NCBI GenBank assembly: GCA_016938475.1
Contig: JAFGUP010000183.1
Coordinates: 1-58,568, forward strand
Reading direction: 5' to 3'
DNA length: 58,568 nucleotides
Origin: Sphaerochaetaceae bacterium
GTDB lineage: Bacteria > Spirochaetota > Spirochaetia > Sphaerochaetales > Sphaerochaetaceae
This document shows, one piece after another, positions 8,381 to 16,498 of the stretch. Position 1 is the first letter of the stretch, and every line of letters begins with the position of its first letter. The notes under the pieces are model-generated. The model worked only from the letters and a program-made list of their open reading frames with translations, was not told where the DNA came from and searched no databases. A program made the position numbers and the translations under genes.

Positions 8381-9315
8381 CGTTCACTCCAGTGGACGAG
8401 TACTCCTGTGTACTCACCCGGATTCTGTATCAACTGTTCGTACGTCAACGCGATCTGCTCAGGTTTAATCCTGTGGGTGACCAGGGGTTTTACTATCAGA
8501 TCATTGCTGGCAAGCTTATCAAGGCTTTGTGAAAGGATTTTCTTTACACTCTCTCCCTGTATGGTCTCATGGGCTCCGCAGATTGAGACCAGGTTTCTGT
8601 GAACGTGTTTGTACAGATTGATATCCACCGTTCCCCGAGTCGATCCCAGCAGTATGAGCTGTCCATGGCGTTTCAGCCTTCTCAGTGCAGCATTGACAAC
8701 CGCAGGCGAACCGGTTGCTTCCACAATGGTATTATAGGTCGTCTCTTCTGAAAGCTCGGTATCAAGACCGCACTGCTTCGCCATCTCGAGCCTCGTTTCG
8801 TTGAGATCGGTGATCCTGGCATGTGTACTTTCGCCTGTGAACCATTGGGCGGCGAGATTCCCTACGATTCCTGCCCCGTAGACGAGTACTTCACCGGGAG
8901 CTCTGGCGGTAGCGAGGAGCGAACTGTAGGCAATCTGAGCGAAGCGGCTGAATACGGCAGTCTCCGGGTCAAGGTGGTCGGGAACAGGACAGTAGGTGAT
9001 GGATGAGTCCACTACGGTAAAATCGGCATGCGCACCGTAATGCATCACCTGCTGGCCCGCTTTGAGAGAAGGATTTCTGCTGTCAGTCACAAGACCGACA
9101 CTGGCGTATCCCGCTTCGATCGGGTAACGAGCCCAGGAAATCTCCGGGTCGTCAAAGCCTACATGTGTTCTCATGTACAGGGCCAGTTCAGTGCCCGGGC
9201 TGAGAAGACTGACCTGGTTCTGTATTAGAGCCTGCCCCTCTTTCAAAGGAGAAATTTCATGGCTGATGAATTCAGCTGTTCTTTCGGATGTGAAGGTAAG
9301 TACCCTGGCTTTCAT
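8377..9315 (-). CDS. Zinc-type dehydrogenase-like oxidoreductase lacking visible zinc ligands
   Basis: This 312-aa protein has the two-domain medium-chain dehydrogenase fold. GYASVGLV and GQQVMHYGAHADF match the catalytic domain, and VYGAGIVGNLAAQW is the Rossmann loop. The catalytic CxxD-type cysteine, the GHE histidine and the four-cysteine structural lobe seen in the TRAP-operon dehydrogenase are all missing, so it resembles the shorter group annotated as bi-domain or BchC-like oxidoreductases. A GGAGGA site precedes the ATG. It sits 15 bases after the GH31 gene and overlaps the isomerase gene. It probably oxidises or reduces a sugar with NAD(P). Confidence 0.72.
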   Translation of the reverse strand: MKARVLTFTSERTAEFISHEISPLKEGQALIQNQVSLLSPGTELALYMRTHVGFDDPEISWARYPIEAGYASVGLVTDSRNPSLKAGQQVMHYGAHADFTVVDSSITYCPVPDHLDPETAVFSRFAQIAYSSLLATARAPGEVLVYGAGIVGNLAAQWFTGESTHARITDLNETRLEMAKQCGLDTELSEETTYNTIVEATGSPAVVNAALRRLKRHGQLILLGSTRGTVDINLYKHVHRNLVSICGAHETIQGESVKKILSQSLDKLASNDLIVKPLVTHRIKPEQIALTYEQLIQNPGEYTGVLVHWSER

Positions 9316-9330
9316 GTTCGTGTTTCCTCC

Positions 9331-11736
9331 TCAGACCCTGTAGGACCCGTGAATGTCGATCGATATGTCAGTGAACTCACCTGCATACGGTATTACTGCT
9401 GTACGTTTTTCATCCTCAAAGGCGAACCCGTCCGGGATTTGCAATGTCAGCATTCGATCGGTTGACGGGGGAACCCACATGCCCCCATCAGTTCGCCTGA
9501 GCTCAAGCGTGTACTGGTCCTTCTCTACCCGTATCAGGCGTACCCTGATCACCCGGTAGTTGTGATGTGTCAGGATCGACTCACCGTCATCCTCAAAGAT
9601 CTCACTTGAGTAGACACTGCCTTCCCCTTTATTCTGTTGTGAAGGAGGGTAAATATCAAGTACGGGGTGTTCGACCCAGCCGTTGAACTGACTATATCTT
9701 TCGCCGCTTCTAATGACAGCAGAGGGGGCCTTTACAAGGTAGCGGGCTCTGCGATCACTGACCGTTGATGTGAACACACCACCTCCGCTTATAAGCTTCT
9801 CCTGATCAGGGTCGTACCAGAACGTATCCTTCGGCAGGTGCTGCTGCACCTTGTCCACCCCTTCGGTCACGATGGGTAGAACGAGTATGGCATCTCCGTA
9901 CTGGTAGGCACTGTCGGTGCTGCAAAGCTCATGATCTTCGGGGTACTCAAGACAGAGGAGGCGTTGGAGAGGAATGCCGCTCGTGTGGGCACGGTAGGCT
10001 TCAGCATAGGTATAGGGTAGGAACTCATAGTGCTGATGAACTAATGCCAGATACGATTCGAACAGCTCGGGATACGACCATAGTTCGGTCGGTTCTCCGT
10101 GAGGGTTCCAGGAGTGAATGACGAACCTCGGTTGGAAGACTGCCGACTGGCACCAGAAGAGGAACTGTAGAGCATCAGGCTGTTCACCAAAGAAGCCCCC
10201 GATATCATGTCCGAAGTAGGGCAGACCACTGAGTCCCATGGAGGAGCCCATCAGGAGGTTGACCCGGAGGCTGTCCCAGTCGCTTCTGTTGTCTCCGCTC
10301 CATGTGCGGGCGTAGCGCTGGATCCCGATACCCCCTGATCGTGTGATCACCCACGGACGCCTGTCGGGTTCTCTTTCCATCAGCCGCTCATAGGAAGCCT
10401 GAGCCATTCTGAGGGCCATGGTGGAGCGGTACGGGTAGGCCGGCACCGAAGAGTCCTCTATCTCGTACTCGTTGTTGTCGTTCCAGATTCCGTCCACATT
10501 CACTTTGAGGAGGAAGTCTTCGAGCTCATCTTTCCACCGTCGGGTCGCTTCGGGTGAGCTGAAGTCCCACAGAGAGGCATTCAGACCCCAGTAAAACTCA
10601 CTGTAGGGAAGGCCATCGGCATCGCAGATGAGATTCCCCTCCTGTGCGAACTGCTGGTACCGGGGGTGGTCCACAAGGATTCCCGGTTTGATGTTGCATG
10701 CCACATGATAGCCCCGGTCTCTGATGTTCGATATGAAGCTATCGGGGTCAGGAAACTTCTCTCTGTTCCAGATGAAGGTGTGACGATGACCGTTCTGAGC
10801 CTTATAGTAGCCACTTGAGAGGTAGATCCCCTCACAGGGTATCTTTTTTTCTTCGATGGTCCTGAAGTAGGCATCCACTCGCTGCTGTGCGTCGGCCGGT
10901 TCGACGTAGTCCATGGAGGAGCCGAGAAAGCCGAAGGTGAAGGCAGGGGGAAAGGCAGGGCGTCCGGTGAGGCGGGTGTAGCCGTCGAGAATCTGAGCGT
11001 AGGAGGTGCCGGTGATGAGGATATACCGATAGGGTCCGTTTCTCAGACCGAAGGAGTAGAAATAGGGACTTTCCACGCCGAAGTCGGCATGACTCACGTC
11101 GCTTGCCATGATGGCGATACCCACCCAGGTGCCGCTGATATGATTCCATTTGATGATGAAAGGGATGGACTTGTACAGAGGGTCGTTGATCTGACCACGG
11201 TAGCCCAGTGCATCACGGCTGTTCAGCAGGAATCGTCTGCCTCTTCTGTCGGGGTCTCCCCCCTTATCACCGAGGCCGAAGAATCGGTCCCCCTCCTCAA
11301 GGGGAAAGTTGAACTGTCCCTGAACGTGGCGGGGTGGTGCACCGTGGACACGTATGGGGTAGCGGGGAACTACGGTGTCGCTGGTGCCGATAGCACCCCC
11401 GTGGATCCGTATGCCGTCCCTGTCCATACTCAGTGTGCCGGTAATTGTATCTACCGTCAGGGTGACATCTCCATCCTCAGCGATTACATTCTCACCATCT
11501 TCCCTGACCGTGAATGGTTGTGGCGTGCTTTGGAATGAGCTGTCATAGAGGATGGCGGAAGCTTCCTCTATATCCGGTTGCACCGGGTAGGCGGTGAAAT
11601 CATAGCGTACCTCGTAGATGCTCTGGAAAAGGGACCGTATCCTCAGCGTGGCACTCTCACCGCTGAAATTGAGTTCCCCTTTCGGGGTGTTCTCCCTGTG
11701 TACATAGGTAAGTGATGCCGGTGCCCGTTTTATCAT
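9331..11736 (-). CDS. Glycoside hydrolase family 31 (alpha-glucosidase/alpha-xylosidase type)
   Basis: The 801-aa enzyme has an N-terminal beta-sandwich with FFGLGDKGG, then the (beta/alpha)8 barrel. DGIWNDNNE places the catalytic nucleophile at Asp420. RTWSGDNRSDWDSL places the acid/base at Asp482, and GHDIGGFFG is a further family motif. A C-terminal beta domain ends the protein. No signal peptide is visible, so it should act in the cytoplasm on an oligosaccharide brought in by the adjacent ABC transporter. The family consensus after the nucleophile is usually MNEP; here it is NNEY, which hints at an unusual substrate. Its ATG overlaps the permease stop and has a GGAGGAG site. Confidence 0.9.
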   Translation of the reverse strand: MIKRAPASLTYVHRENTPKGELNFSGESATLRIRSLFQSIYEVRYDFTAYPVQPDIEEASAILYDSSFQSTPQPFTVREDGENVIAEDGDVTLTVDTITGTLSMDRDGIRIHGGAIGTSDTVVPRYPIRVHGAPPRHVQGQFNFPLEEGDRFFGLGDKGGDPDRRGRRFLLNSRDALGYRGQINDPLYKSIPFIIKWNHISGTWVGIAIMASDVSHADFGVESPYFYSFGLRNGPYRYILITGTSYAQILDGYTRLTGRPAFPPAFTFGFLGSSMDYVEPADAQQRVDAYFRTIEEKKIPCEGIYLSSGYYKAQNGHRHTFIWNREKFPDPDSFISNIRDRGYHVACNIKPGILVDHPRYQQFAQEGNLICDADGLPYSEFYWGLNASLWDFSSPEATRRWKDELEDFLLKVNVDGIWNDNNEYEIEDSSVPAYPYRSTMALRMAQASYERLMEREPDRRPWVITRSGGIGIQRYARTWSGDNRSDWDSLRVNLLMGSSMGLSGLPYFGHDIGGFFGEQPDALQFLFWCQSAVFQPRFVIHSWNPHGEPTELWSYPELFESYLALVHQHYEFLPYTYAEAYRAHTSGIPLQRLLCLEYPEDHELCSTDSAYQYGDAILVLPIVTEGVDKVQQHLPKDTFWYDPDQEKLISGGGVFTSTVSDRRARYLVKAPSAVIRSGERYSQFNGWVEHPVLDIYPPSQQNKGEGSVYSSEIFEDDGESILTHHNYRVIRVRLIRVEKDQYTLELRRTDGGMWVPPSTDRMLTLQIPDGFAFEDEKRTAVIPYAGEFTDISIDIHGSYRV

Positions 11737-12551
11737 CCTTTTACTCCTCCTGCTGTCAGTCCCTTGATGAAGTACCTCTGGAAAAGGAGGAAGACGAGAA
11801 TCATGGGAAGGATCGCTATGACGGTCATCGATAGGAGTGATGACCAGTCGATATTGTACTGACCGACGAAATTACTCAGGGCAAGCTGGATCGTGTACTT
11901 GCTCTGCCGGCTTATGACGATGAATGGCCACAGGAAGTCGTTCCACCTCCACATGAACGAGAATATCGCAATGGTCGCGATGATCGGTTTCGCTAACGGC
12001 ATGATGATCCGTATGAAGATGTATCCCTCTGAAGCTCCGTCGATTCGGGCAGACTCGATTAGGGAGTTCGGAATCGTCATCATATACTGGCGGGCAAGGA
12101 AGATTCCTGTCGGAGTTGCGGCAGGGGGTATGATGATCCCCCAGAGTGTGTTGAGAAGACCGAGATTCTTTTCGAGCAGGAAGATCGGCACCATGATCAC
12201 CTGCAAAGGTATCATCAGCGTAGCTATCATCACATAGAAGATGATATCACGACCGGGGAAGATGAACTTACTGAGTGCGTAGCCTGCCATCGTGTTGATC
12301 AGTACGGTGATGAGTGTCGAGATGACCGCCACGAAACTGCTGTTGCCGAAGTACCGGAGGAAGCTCCCGCTGCCCAGTGCTTCACGGTAATTATCGAAGG
12401 TTGCATTCGAAGGAAGGAAGGTGAGCGGGTAGGTGAACAGCTCACTCTGGCTCTTCAGGGAACTGATGAATATCCACAGGACGGGAAAGAAGAAGATAAA
12501 CGTAAGCAGGATGAAGAGAGCATAGCGCAGTGCGTAGCGTGGCCTATTCAT
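11733..12551 (-). CDS. ABC sugar transporter permease, MalG type
   Basis: The 272-aa protein is an inner-membrane permease of the carbohydrate uptake-1 group. Six hydrophobic segments are visible, starting with FILLTFIFFFPVLWIFISS, and the cytoplasmic EAA loop reads ESARIDGASEGYIFIRIIMP, where the ATPase docks. It follows the MalF-type gene with an eight-base overlap and is itself overlapped by the GH31 gene. No ATPase gene lies in the operon, so a shared MsiK/UgpC-like ATPase encoded elsewhere is likely. Confidence 0.9.
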   Translation of the reverse strand: MNRPRYALRYALFILLTFIFFFPVLWIFISSLKSQSELFTYPLTFLPSNATFDNYREALGSGSFLRYFGNSSFVAVISTLITVLINTMAGYALSKFIFPGRDIIFYVMIATLMIPLQVIMVPIFLLEKNLGLLNTLWGIIIPPAATPTGIFLARQYMMTIPNSLIESARIDGASEGYIFIRIIMPLAKPIIATIAIFSFMWRWNDFLWPFIVISRQSKYTIQLALSNFVGQYNIDWSSLLSMTVIAILPMILVFLLFQRYFIKGLTAGGVKG

Positions 12552-13434
12552 TGGTATACTCCTTGGAGTTCATTCTGAACTGGAAGATGGTGAGCACTCC
12601 GATGGTGATCATAAGGATCACAGCCATCGCGGAGGCGTACCCGAGCCTGTCCTGCTCGAAAGCCACCTGATAGATATTCTGCACCAGCAGTTTCGTCGCT
12701 GTTCCAGGTCCCCCTTTTGTCAGGGTGAAGATCAGTTCGAAGGCCTTGAAAGAGTTGATCGTAGCCAGCACGATCACCACGAGCATCGTGGGTCTGATCA
12801 GGGGAAGTTTGATGTTCCAGAAGATCTGTGGCTTCGATGCACCATCTATCATGGCAGCATCATACAGTTCTTCCGGGATCGCCTGCAGACCTCCGATGAA
12901 CATCACCATGTAGAACCCTGTCATGTTCCACACGGTGATGAATATCAGTGAGATATTCGCTGTGAGCGGAGTCGTCAGCCACGGAACTGCATCGCTTCCC
13001 ATAAGGGTAAGGGCGTAGTTGAGGATTCCAAGCTGATCACCGAGTATCCAGCGCCAGATGATGCCGACGATGATGAGAGAAAGCATCGTGGGGAGGTAGA
13101 AGAAGCCACGGAACACGGCCACACCGCCTATGTTGTCAGAAGCGATGAGGGCGATGGCAAGGGCACTTATCGTGAGCAGCGGAACGACGAAGAGGACGTA
13201 TCGCAGGGTGTTGAAGAAAGTCTTCCAGAACATCTCATCAGCAAAGACCTCTTTGAAGTTTGCCAGGCCGACATAGGCTTTATCACCCAGGATACCCCAC
13301 TCATAGACACTAAGACGAAGTCCCGAGACTGCCGGCAGAATGATGAACAGAGAGAATATCACCAGATTCGGTAAGAGAAACAGAAGTGGAGCCCTGGTCT
13401 GTTCAAAGGATCCCTTCAATGCCTTTCGTTTCAT
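12544..13434 (-). CDS. ABC sugar transporter permease, MalF/UgpA type
   Basis: The 296-aa protein is the partner permease. It has six membrane segments (LLFLLPNLVIFSLFIILP at the start) and the EAA loop LYDAAMIDGASKPQIFWNIKLP. Its start codon is preceded by a GGAGTTGTT-type site on the minus strand. The gene lies 86 bases after the binding-protein gene, with a strong hairpin in the gap. It forms the translocation channel with the MalG-type subunit. Confidence 0.9.
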   Translation of the reverse strand: MKRKALKGSFEQTRAPLLFLLPNLVIFSLFIILPAVSGLRLSVYEWGILGDKAYVGLANFKEVFADEMFWKTFFNTLRYVLFVVPLLTISALAIALIASDNIGGVAVFRGFFYLPTMLSLIIVGIIWRWILGDQLGILNYALTLMGSDAVPWLTTPLTANISLIFITVWNMTGFYMVMFIGGLQAIPEELYDAAMIDGASKPQIFWNIKLPLIRPTMLVVIVLATINSFKAFELIFTLTKGGPGTATKLLVQNIYQVAFEQDRLGYASAMAVILMITIGVLTIFQFRMNSKEYTNE

Positions 13435-13481
13435 AACAACTCCTCAAGCAGTCAGTTGGAATATCAGGTTACACGAACACG

Positions 13482-13506
13482 AGCGGGGAACAGAGGGTTC
13501 CCCGCT
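13482..13506 (-). terminator. Perfect hairpin between binding protein and first permease
   Basis: AGCGGGGAA (13482-13490) and TTCCCCGCT (13498-13506) form a perfect nine-pair stem with a seven-base loop, with no T-tract. As in the dctP-dctQ gap, it probably protects the binding-protein mRNA and lets only part of transcription through to the permeases. Confidence 0.6.
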
Positions 13507-13520
13507 GTAAGGACATAGGA

Positions 13521-14771
13521 CTAGAAGTACTTGTTTCCTTCGTCGTGAATATTCTGCGCAGCCTGCTTCATCGAGATGTTCTCAAGAAGACCCTCAACAA
13601 TCTGTTCCCGTATGTAGGAGTAGATCTTGTTGAGTTCAGGGCTCTTCCAGTCTTCGGCCGTGATCGCGGGAGTGACGTTCAGATCGCTTGCCAGTGCGTT
13701 GAAATCATCAGAGCGTGAAGCATACTCGATCGTTACATCAGTTCTGCCGCTGAGATTGAACGTATCACGACAGTACATGGAGTTGTGTTCAGGGTCACTG
13801 AAAGCGAGCATCAAATCGAGTGCTGCCTCTTCATTCTCTGCTCCCTTGAAGCTTGCGATGAACTTACCGCCGGCAACTGAGCTTCTGATCGCTCTCTTGG
13901 GCATCTGGACCGCAGCCCATTCGAAATCGGTGATCTCGTTCGCATAGGCATTGATCAGCCATGAACCGCCGATGTGCGAAGCAACAAGACCTGCCTGGAA
14001 CAGTTCCTGAGGATTCTCGGAGCCCATCCACACTGACGGAGGAATCAGGTCATCATCATGCAGCTTCTTGAAGAACGTGAGAGCGTCGATCGTTTCGGGG
14101 GTGTTGAAGTTCATGGCAGTCTCGTCTTCGTTGAGGAATCTTCCGCCTGCCTGATAGAGGATAGTCGACCAGCGGTGGGGACTGAAGTCGTACCCGAGCG
14201 CGTACTTGAGACCCGGGTTCCCTCTCTTTACCTGCTGCATGGCATCATACCAGTCATCCCAGTCCCAGGACTTCGACAGTTCTCTGATATCGATACCTGC
14301 ATCGGCAAACAGATCCACATTGACGATCATGCCGTTTGCAGTCGCTTCGGTGGGCAGAGCGAGAATCGATCCGTCCGGATGGGTCGCGAAGGCAAGGGAG
14401 GCGGGAGAGAACCCTTTTAGAACGGCATCCAGGTTCTCAACATTTCCGTCAAGCGGCAGCAGTTCATTGACGAACATAGCCACATGGTTGTTGGTGACAC
14501 GTGCAAGGTCTGGTGGATTGCCCCCTGCGATCATCAGCTTGAGACGCTTCTCGTAATCAGAGAAGGGGACGAGCTGCAGGTCTACCTTCACATTGGGATT
14601 CGCTTCAAGATAATCCTGTATCGTGTCCATGAACACTTCGGATTCATTCGCATCGTTGAACCACAGCACACTGAGTGTGACCTCTTCTGCTGCCGATTCC
14701 TGTGCACCTGCCGCCCAGAGGGCGCCTGTCAGGACGAGCCCTAGAACTAAGAGCATCATCAGTTTTTTCAT
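13521..14771 (-). CDS. ABC transporter extracellular sugar-binding protein
   Basis: The 416-aa protein has a signal peptide ending ALWAAGAQES and the body of a family-1 solute-binding protein (MalE/UgpB like): VTLSVLWFNDANES at the first strand, then EKRLKLMIAGGNPPDLARV, a classic SBP motif. LAFSDPEHN and the C-terminal helices follow. There is no lipobox cysteine. It heads the minus-strand operon and captures the sugar or oligosaccharide later cut by the GH31 enzyme. AAGGAGG lies seven bases before the ATG. A promoter and lacI-type operators sit directly upstream. Confidence 0.92.
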   Translation of the reverse strand: MKKLMMLLVLGLVLTGALWAAGAQESAAEEVTLSVLWFNDANESEVFMDTIQDYLEANPNVKVDLQLVPFSDYEKRLKLMIAGGNPPDLARVTNNHVAMFVNELLPLDGNVENLDAVLKGFSPASLAFATHPDGSILALPTEATANGMIVNVDLFADAGIDIRELSKSWDWDDWYDAMQQVKRGNPGLKYALGYDFSPHRWSTILYQAGGRFLNEDETAMNFNTPETIDALTFFKKLHDDDLIPPSVWMGSENPQELFQAGLVASHIGGSWLINAYANEITDFEWAAVQMPKRAIRSSVAGGKFIASFKGAENEEAALDLMLAFSDPEHNSMYCRDTFNLSGRTDVTIEYASRSDDFNALASDLNVTPAITAEDWKSPELNKIYSYIREQIVEGLLENISMKQAAQNIHDEGNKYF

Positions 14772-14794
14772 AACCTTTCCTCCTTGTTAGAAAG

Positions 14795-14814
14795 TAATCA
14801 AATCAGTTTGAGAT
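14795..14814. promoter_or_regulatory. Degenerate LacI-type operator downstream of the ABC promoter
   Basis: TAATCAAATC/AGTTTGAGAT aligns with the perfect palindrome at 14855-14874 at 13 of 20 positions, with the inner ATCAAA and TTTGA kept. It lies between the predicted start of transcription and the binding-protein ATG, where a bound repressor would block elongation. Confidence 0.45.
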
Positions 14815-14819
14815 ACCCT

Positions 14820-14848
14820 ATCTTAGAACCGGATGTTTCAACTGTCAA
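14820..14848 (-). promoter_or_regulatory. Promoter of the minus-strand ABC sugar operon
   Basis: On the minus strand, consensus TTGACA (14848-14843) and TAAGAT (14825-14820) are 17 bp apart. The promoter lies between two LacI-type operator sequences, so repression by the divergent regulator is expected. Confidence 0.7.
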
Positions 14849-14854
14849 GGAAAA

Positions 14855-14874
14855 TCATCAAAACGTTTTGATGA
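14855..14874. promoter_or_regulatory. Perfect LacI-family operator palindrome
   Basis: TCATCAAAACGTTTTGATGA is a perfect 20-bp palindrome with the central CG typical of LacI-family operators. It sits just upstream of the ABC promoter -35 element and 51 bp before the lacI start, so it can control both directions. Confidence 0.85.
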
Positions 14875-14891
14875 AGCTGTGTGTTAATCAC

Positions 14892-14920
14892 TTGTGTTTT
14901 CAGAGGATTCATACTATAAC
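14892..14920 (+). promoter_or_regulatory. Promoter of the lacI-type gene, giving a leaderless transcript
   Basis: TTGTGT (14892-14897) and TATAAC (14915-14920) are 17 bp apart. The -10 ends five bases before the ATG at 14926, so transcription should start at or beside the start codon. Confidence 0.55.
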
Positions 14921-14925
14921 AAGAC

Positions 14926-15936
14926 ATGGTCAAGATAACCGATGTTGCCAAAGCCGCCGGAGTTTCTCCTTCAACAGTATCTCATGTGCTCAACGGCAAG
15001 CGGCCGATCAGTCAGCGTACACGTGAGCGTGTGCTCAAAGCGATCAAGGATCTCAACTATGTACCGAATGCCTATGCTCAGGCGATGAAGAGCGACCGTA
15101 CCGGTATCATCGGCTTCATTGCTACCGAGATTACCGATCAGTTCAGTAACATGATCATTCAGGGAGTCGAATCGGTCTTTGTTCCCTCCGGTGACCATCT
15201 CCTGTTCGTCTCCGGTAGCGAGTTCAGTGAAGACCTCGGTAAGACCCTGAAGTTTCTCGGATCACGCAGGCTCGACGGGGCGATTATTTCTCAGTCCATC
15301 ACAGAGAGCAGACGGAAACTCAATTTCAAACTTCCGGATATTCCCCTTATTTCGGTTAACTTCGACTTCGGTTCAGATATCCCCAGTGTTGTGCTCAACA
15401 ACTATAAAAGTGGCTGGGATGCTGCCTTTCACCTTGCTCAGAAGGGTTGCCACCGGGTAGGAGCAATCGGTGGGCCCCAGGACAGGGTGGCAAGCAACGA
15501 CCGTCTCATGGGTTTTCATAATGGTGTAGAGGAATTCGGTCTTGTAATGCCGCAACAAGAGCCGATCTACTCATCTTTCGGGTTCGAGGGCGGAGTGCAG
15601 GGAATGGAATCCCTGCTGAACCAGAGTCTCAGCCTGGACGGAATCTTCTGTGCAAACGACTATATCGCCTCGGGGGCAATGTATCGTGCCACCACAGAAG
15701 GGATACAGATTCCCGATCAGCTCAAGGTGATCGGCTTTGACAACCGCGACTTCTCTTCCTTCACAAGTCAGGATATCACGACCTTTGATCAGCCGCTGTA
15801 CGATATGGGTCGGATCGCAGCCCGCCACTTAATGGAGAAGATCAGGGACGGACGTGATATTCCTCTCCAGACCATCCTCTCCAGCCGTCTGATCGCCAGA
15901 GGATCGACACAGTCACTCAGCTGTTCAGGGAGCTGA
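14926..15936 (+). CDS. LacI-family transcriptional regulator
   Basis: The 336-aa protein opens directly with the family helix-turn-helix (ITDVAKAAGVSPSTVSHVLN) and the hinge-helix segment around ISQRTRERVLKAIKDLNY. The rest is a periplasmic-binding-protein-like sugar sensor (GIIGFIATEITDQFSN, DGAIISQS, GCHRVGAIGGP, DGIFCANDYIASGA). It is divergent from the ABC operon, and matching palindromes flank the shared control region, so it is the likely repressor of that operon, relieved by a sugar derived from the GH31 substrate. The ATG has no Shine-Dalgarno sequence, consistent with a leaderless mRNA, and there is no room for a longer N terminus in the family. Confidence 0.92.
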   Translation: MVKITDVAKAAGVSPSTVSHVLNGKRPISQRTRERVLKAIKDLNYVPNAYAQAMKSDRTGIIGFIATEITDQFSNMIIQGVESVFVPSGDHLLFVSGSEFSEDLGKTLKFLGSRRLDGAIISQSITESRRKLNFKLPDIPLISVNFDFGSDIPSVVLNNYKSGWDAAFHLAQKGCHRVGAIGGPQDRVASNDRLMGFHNGVEEFGLVMPQQEPIYSSFGFEGGVQGMESLLNQSLSLDGIFCANDYIASGAMYRATTEGIQIPDQLKVIGFDNRDFSSFTSQDITTFDQPLYDMGRIAARHLMEKIRDGRDIPLQTILSSRLIARGSTQSLSCSGS

Positions 15937-15941
15937 TCGCG

Positions 15942-15958
15942 AGGTGAAGGCTTCACCT
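15942..15958 (+). terminator. Short hairpin after lacI
   Basis: AGGTGAAG and CTTCACCT flank a single G just after the lacI stop. In RNA this folds as a six-pair stem with a five-base loop. No T-tract follows, so its role as a terminator is weakly supported. Confidence 0.3.
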
Positions 15959-16498
15959 GTGTGTGATGTGCCCGCACGAGATGCAGGCAGGTTTTTCCGT
16001 CGTTTCATCAAAAGGTTTTGATGAAAAAGGGTGTGTAAACATCATGCCTCAGAGTATTCCTTGAGCCATTACAACAAGGTTCCTTACGTAACATGGTATG
16101 ACACGTTAGTTTCCCGGGTCTGACTTGGAATTTGCTTGTATGAACGAGGGAATAGTGATGAAGTGTGTAGCAAAGACGGTCAGGGTGGTACTGCATGCAC
16201 GGGACCCCTTGTACAGAATAGAATAAACCGGCACAAGCACATCCTGATGTGAGAATAGCTGTTTCACCCGAATGCCCTCTATATGAATGTGCATGTGGTC
16301 ACATTCAAGTTATTGGTTGGTTCTGTGTAATATCTCCTGACAGGCTTCGAATTAAACCAAAAATAGCCTATGAACAGATTGAATACTATCTGTTCAATCC
16401 ACGTGTTCTCTTTCGTGACAGAATCTAGTGAGACATAGTATCTGGCAATCACACATCTCAGGATTCAGGTCAGGCCGTGATGATATTCTCGAAGATCC
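15959..16498. other. Long intergenic region after lacI
   Basis: About 540 bp without a believable gene on either strand. Short open frames here have no start signal or family resemblance. Apart from the operator at 16005-16024 I see no tRNA, terminator or repeat. It may be the eroded remains of a lost gene whose promoter used that operator. Confidence 0.5.
16005..16024. promoter_or_regulatory. Third LacI-type operator, downstream of lacI
   Basis: TCATCAAAAGGTTTTGATGA differs from the perfect operator at 14855-14874 by one central base. The symmetry extends outward by two more bases on each side. Its centre lies 1,150 bp from the first operator, and no gene start is near, so an auxiliary looping site is the simplest reading. 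Confidence 0.65.

Noticed and set aside
16008-16294. Small minus-strand genes in the post-lacI gap
   Set aside because: No ribosome sites, no family resemblance and overlapping frames of equal quality.
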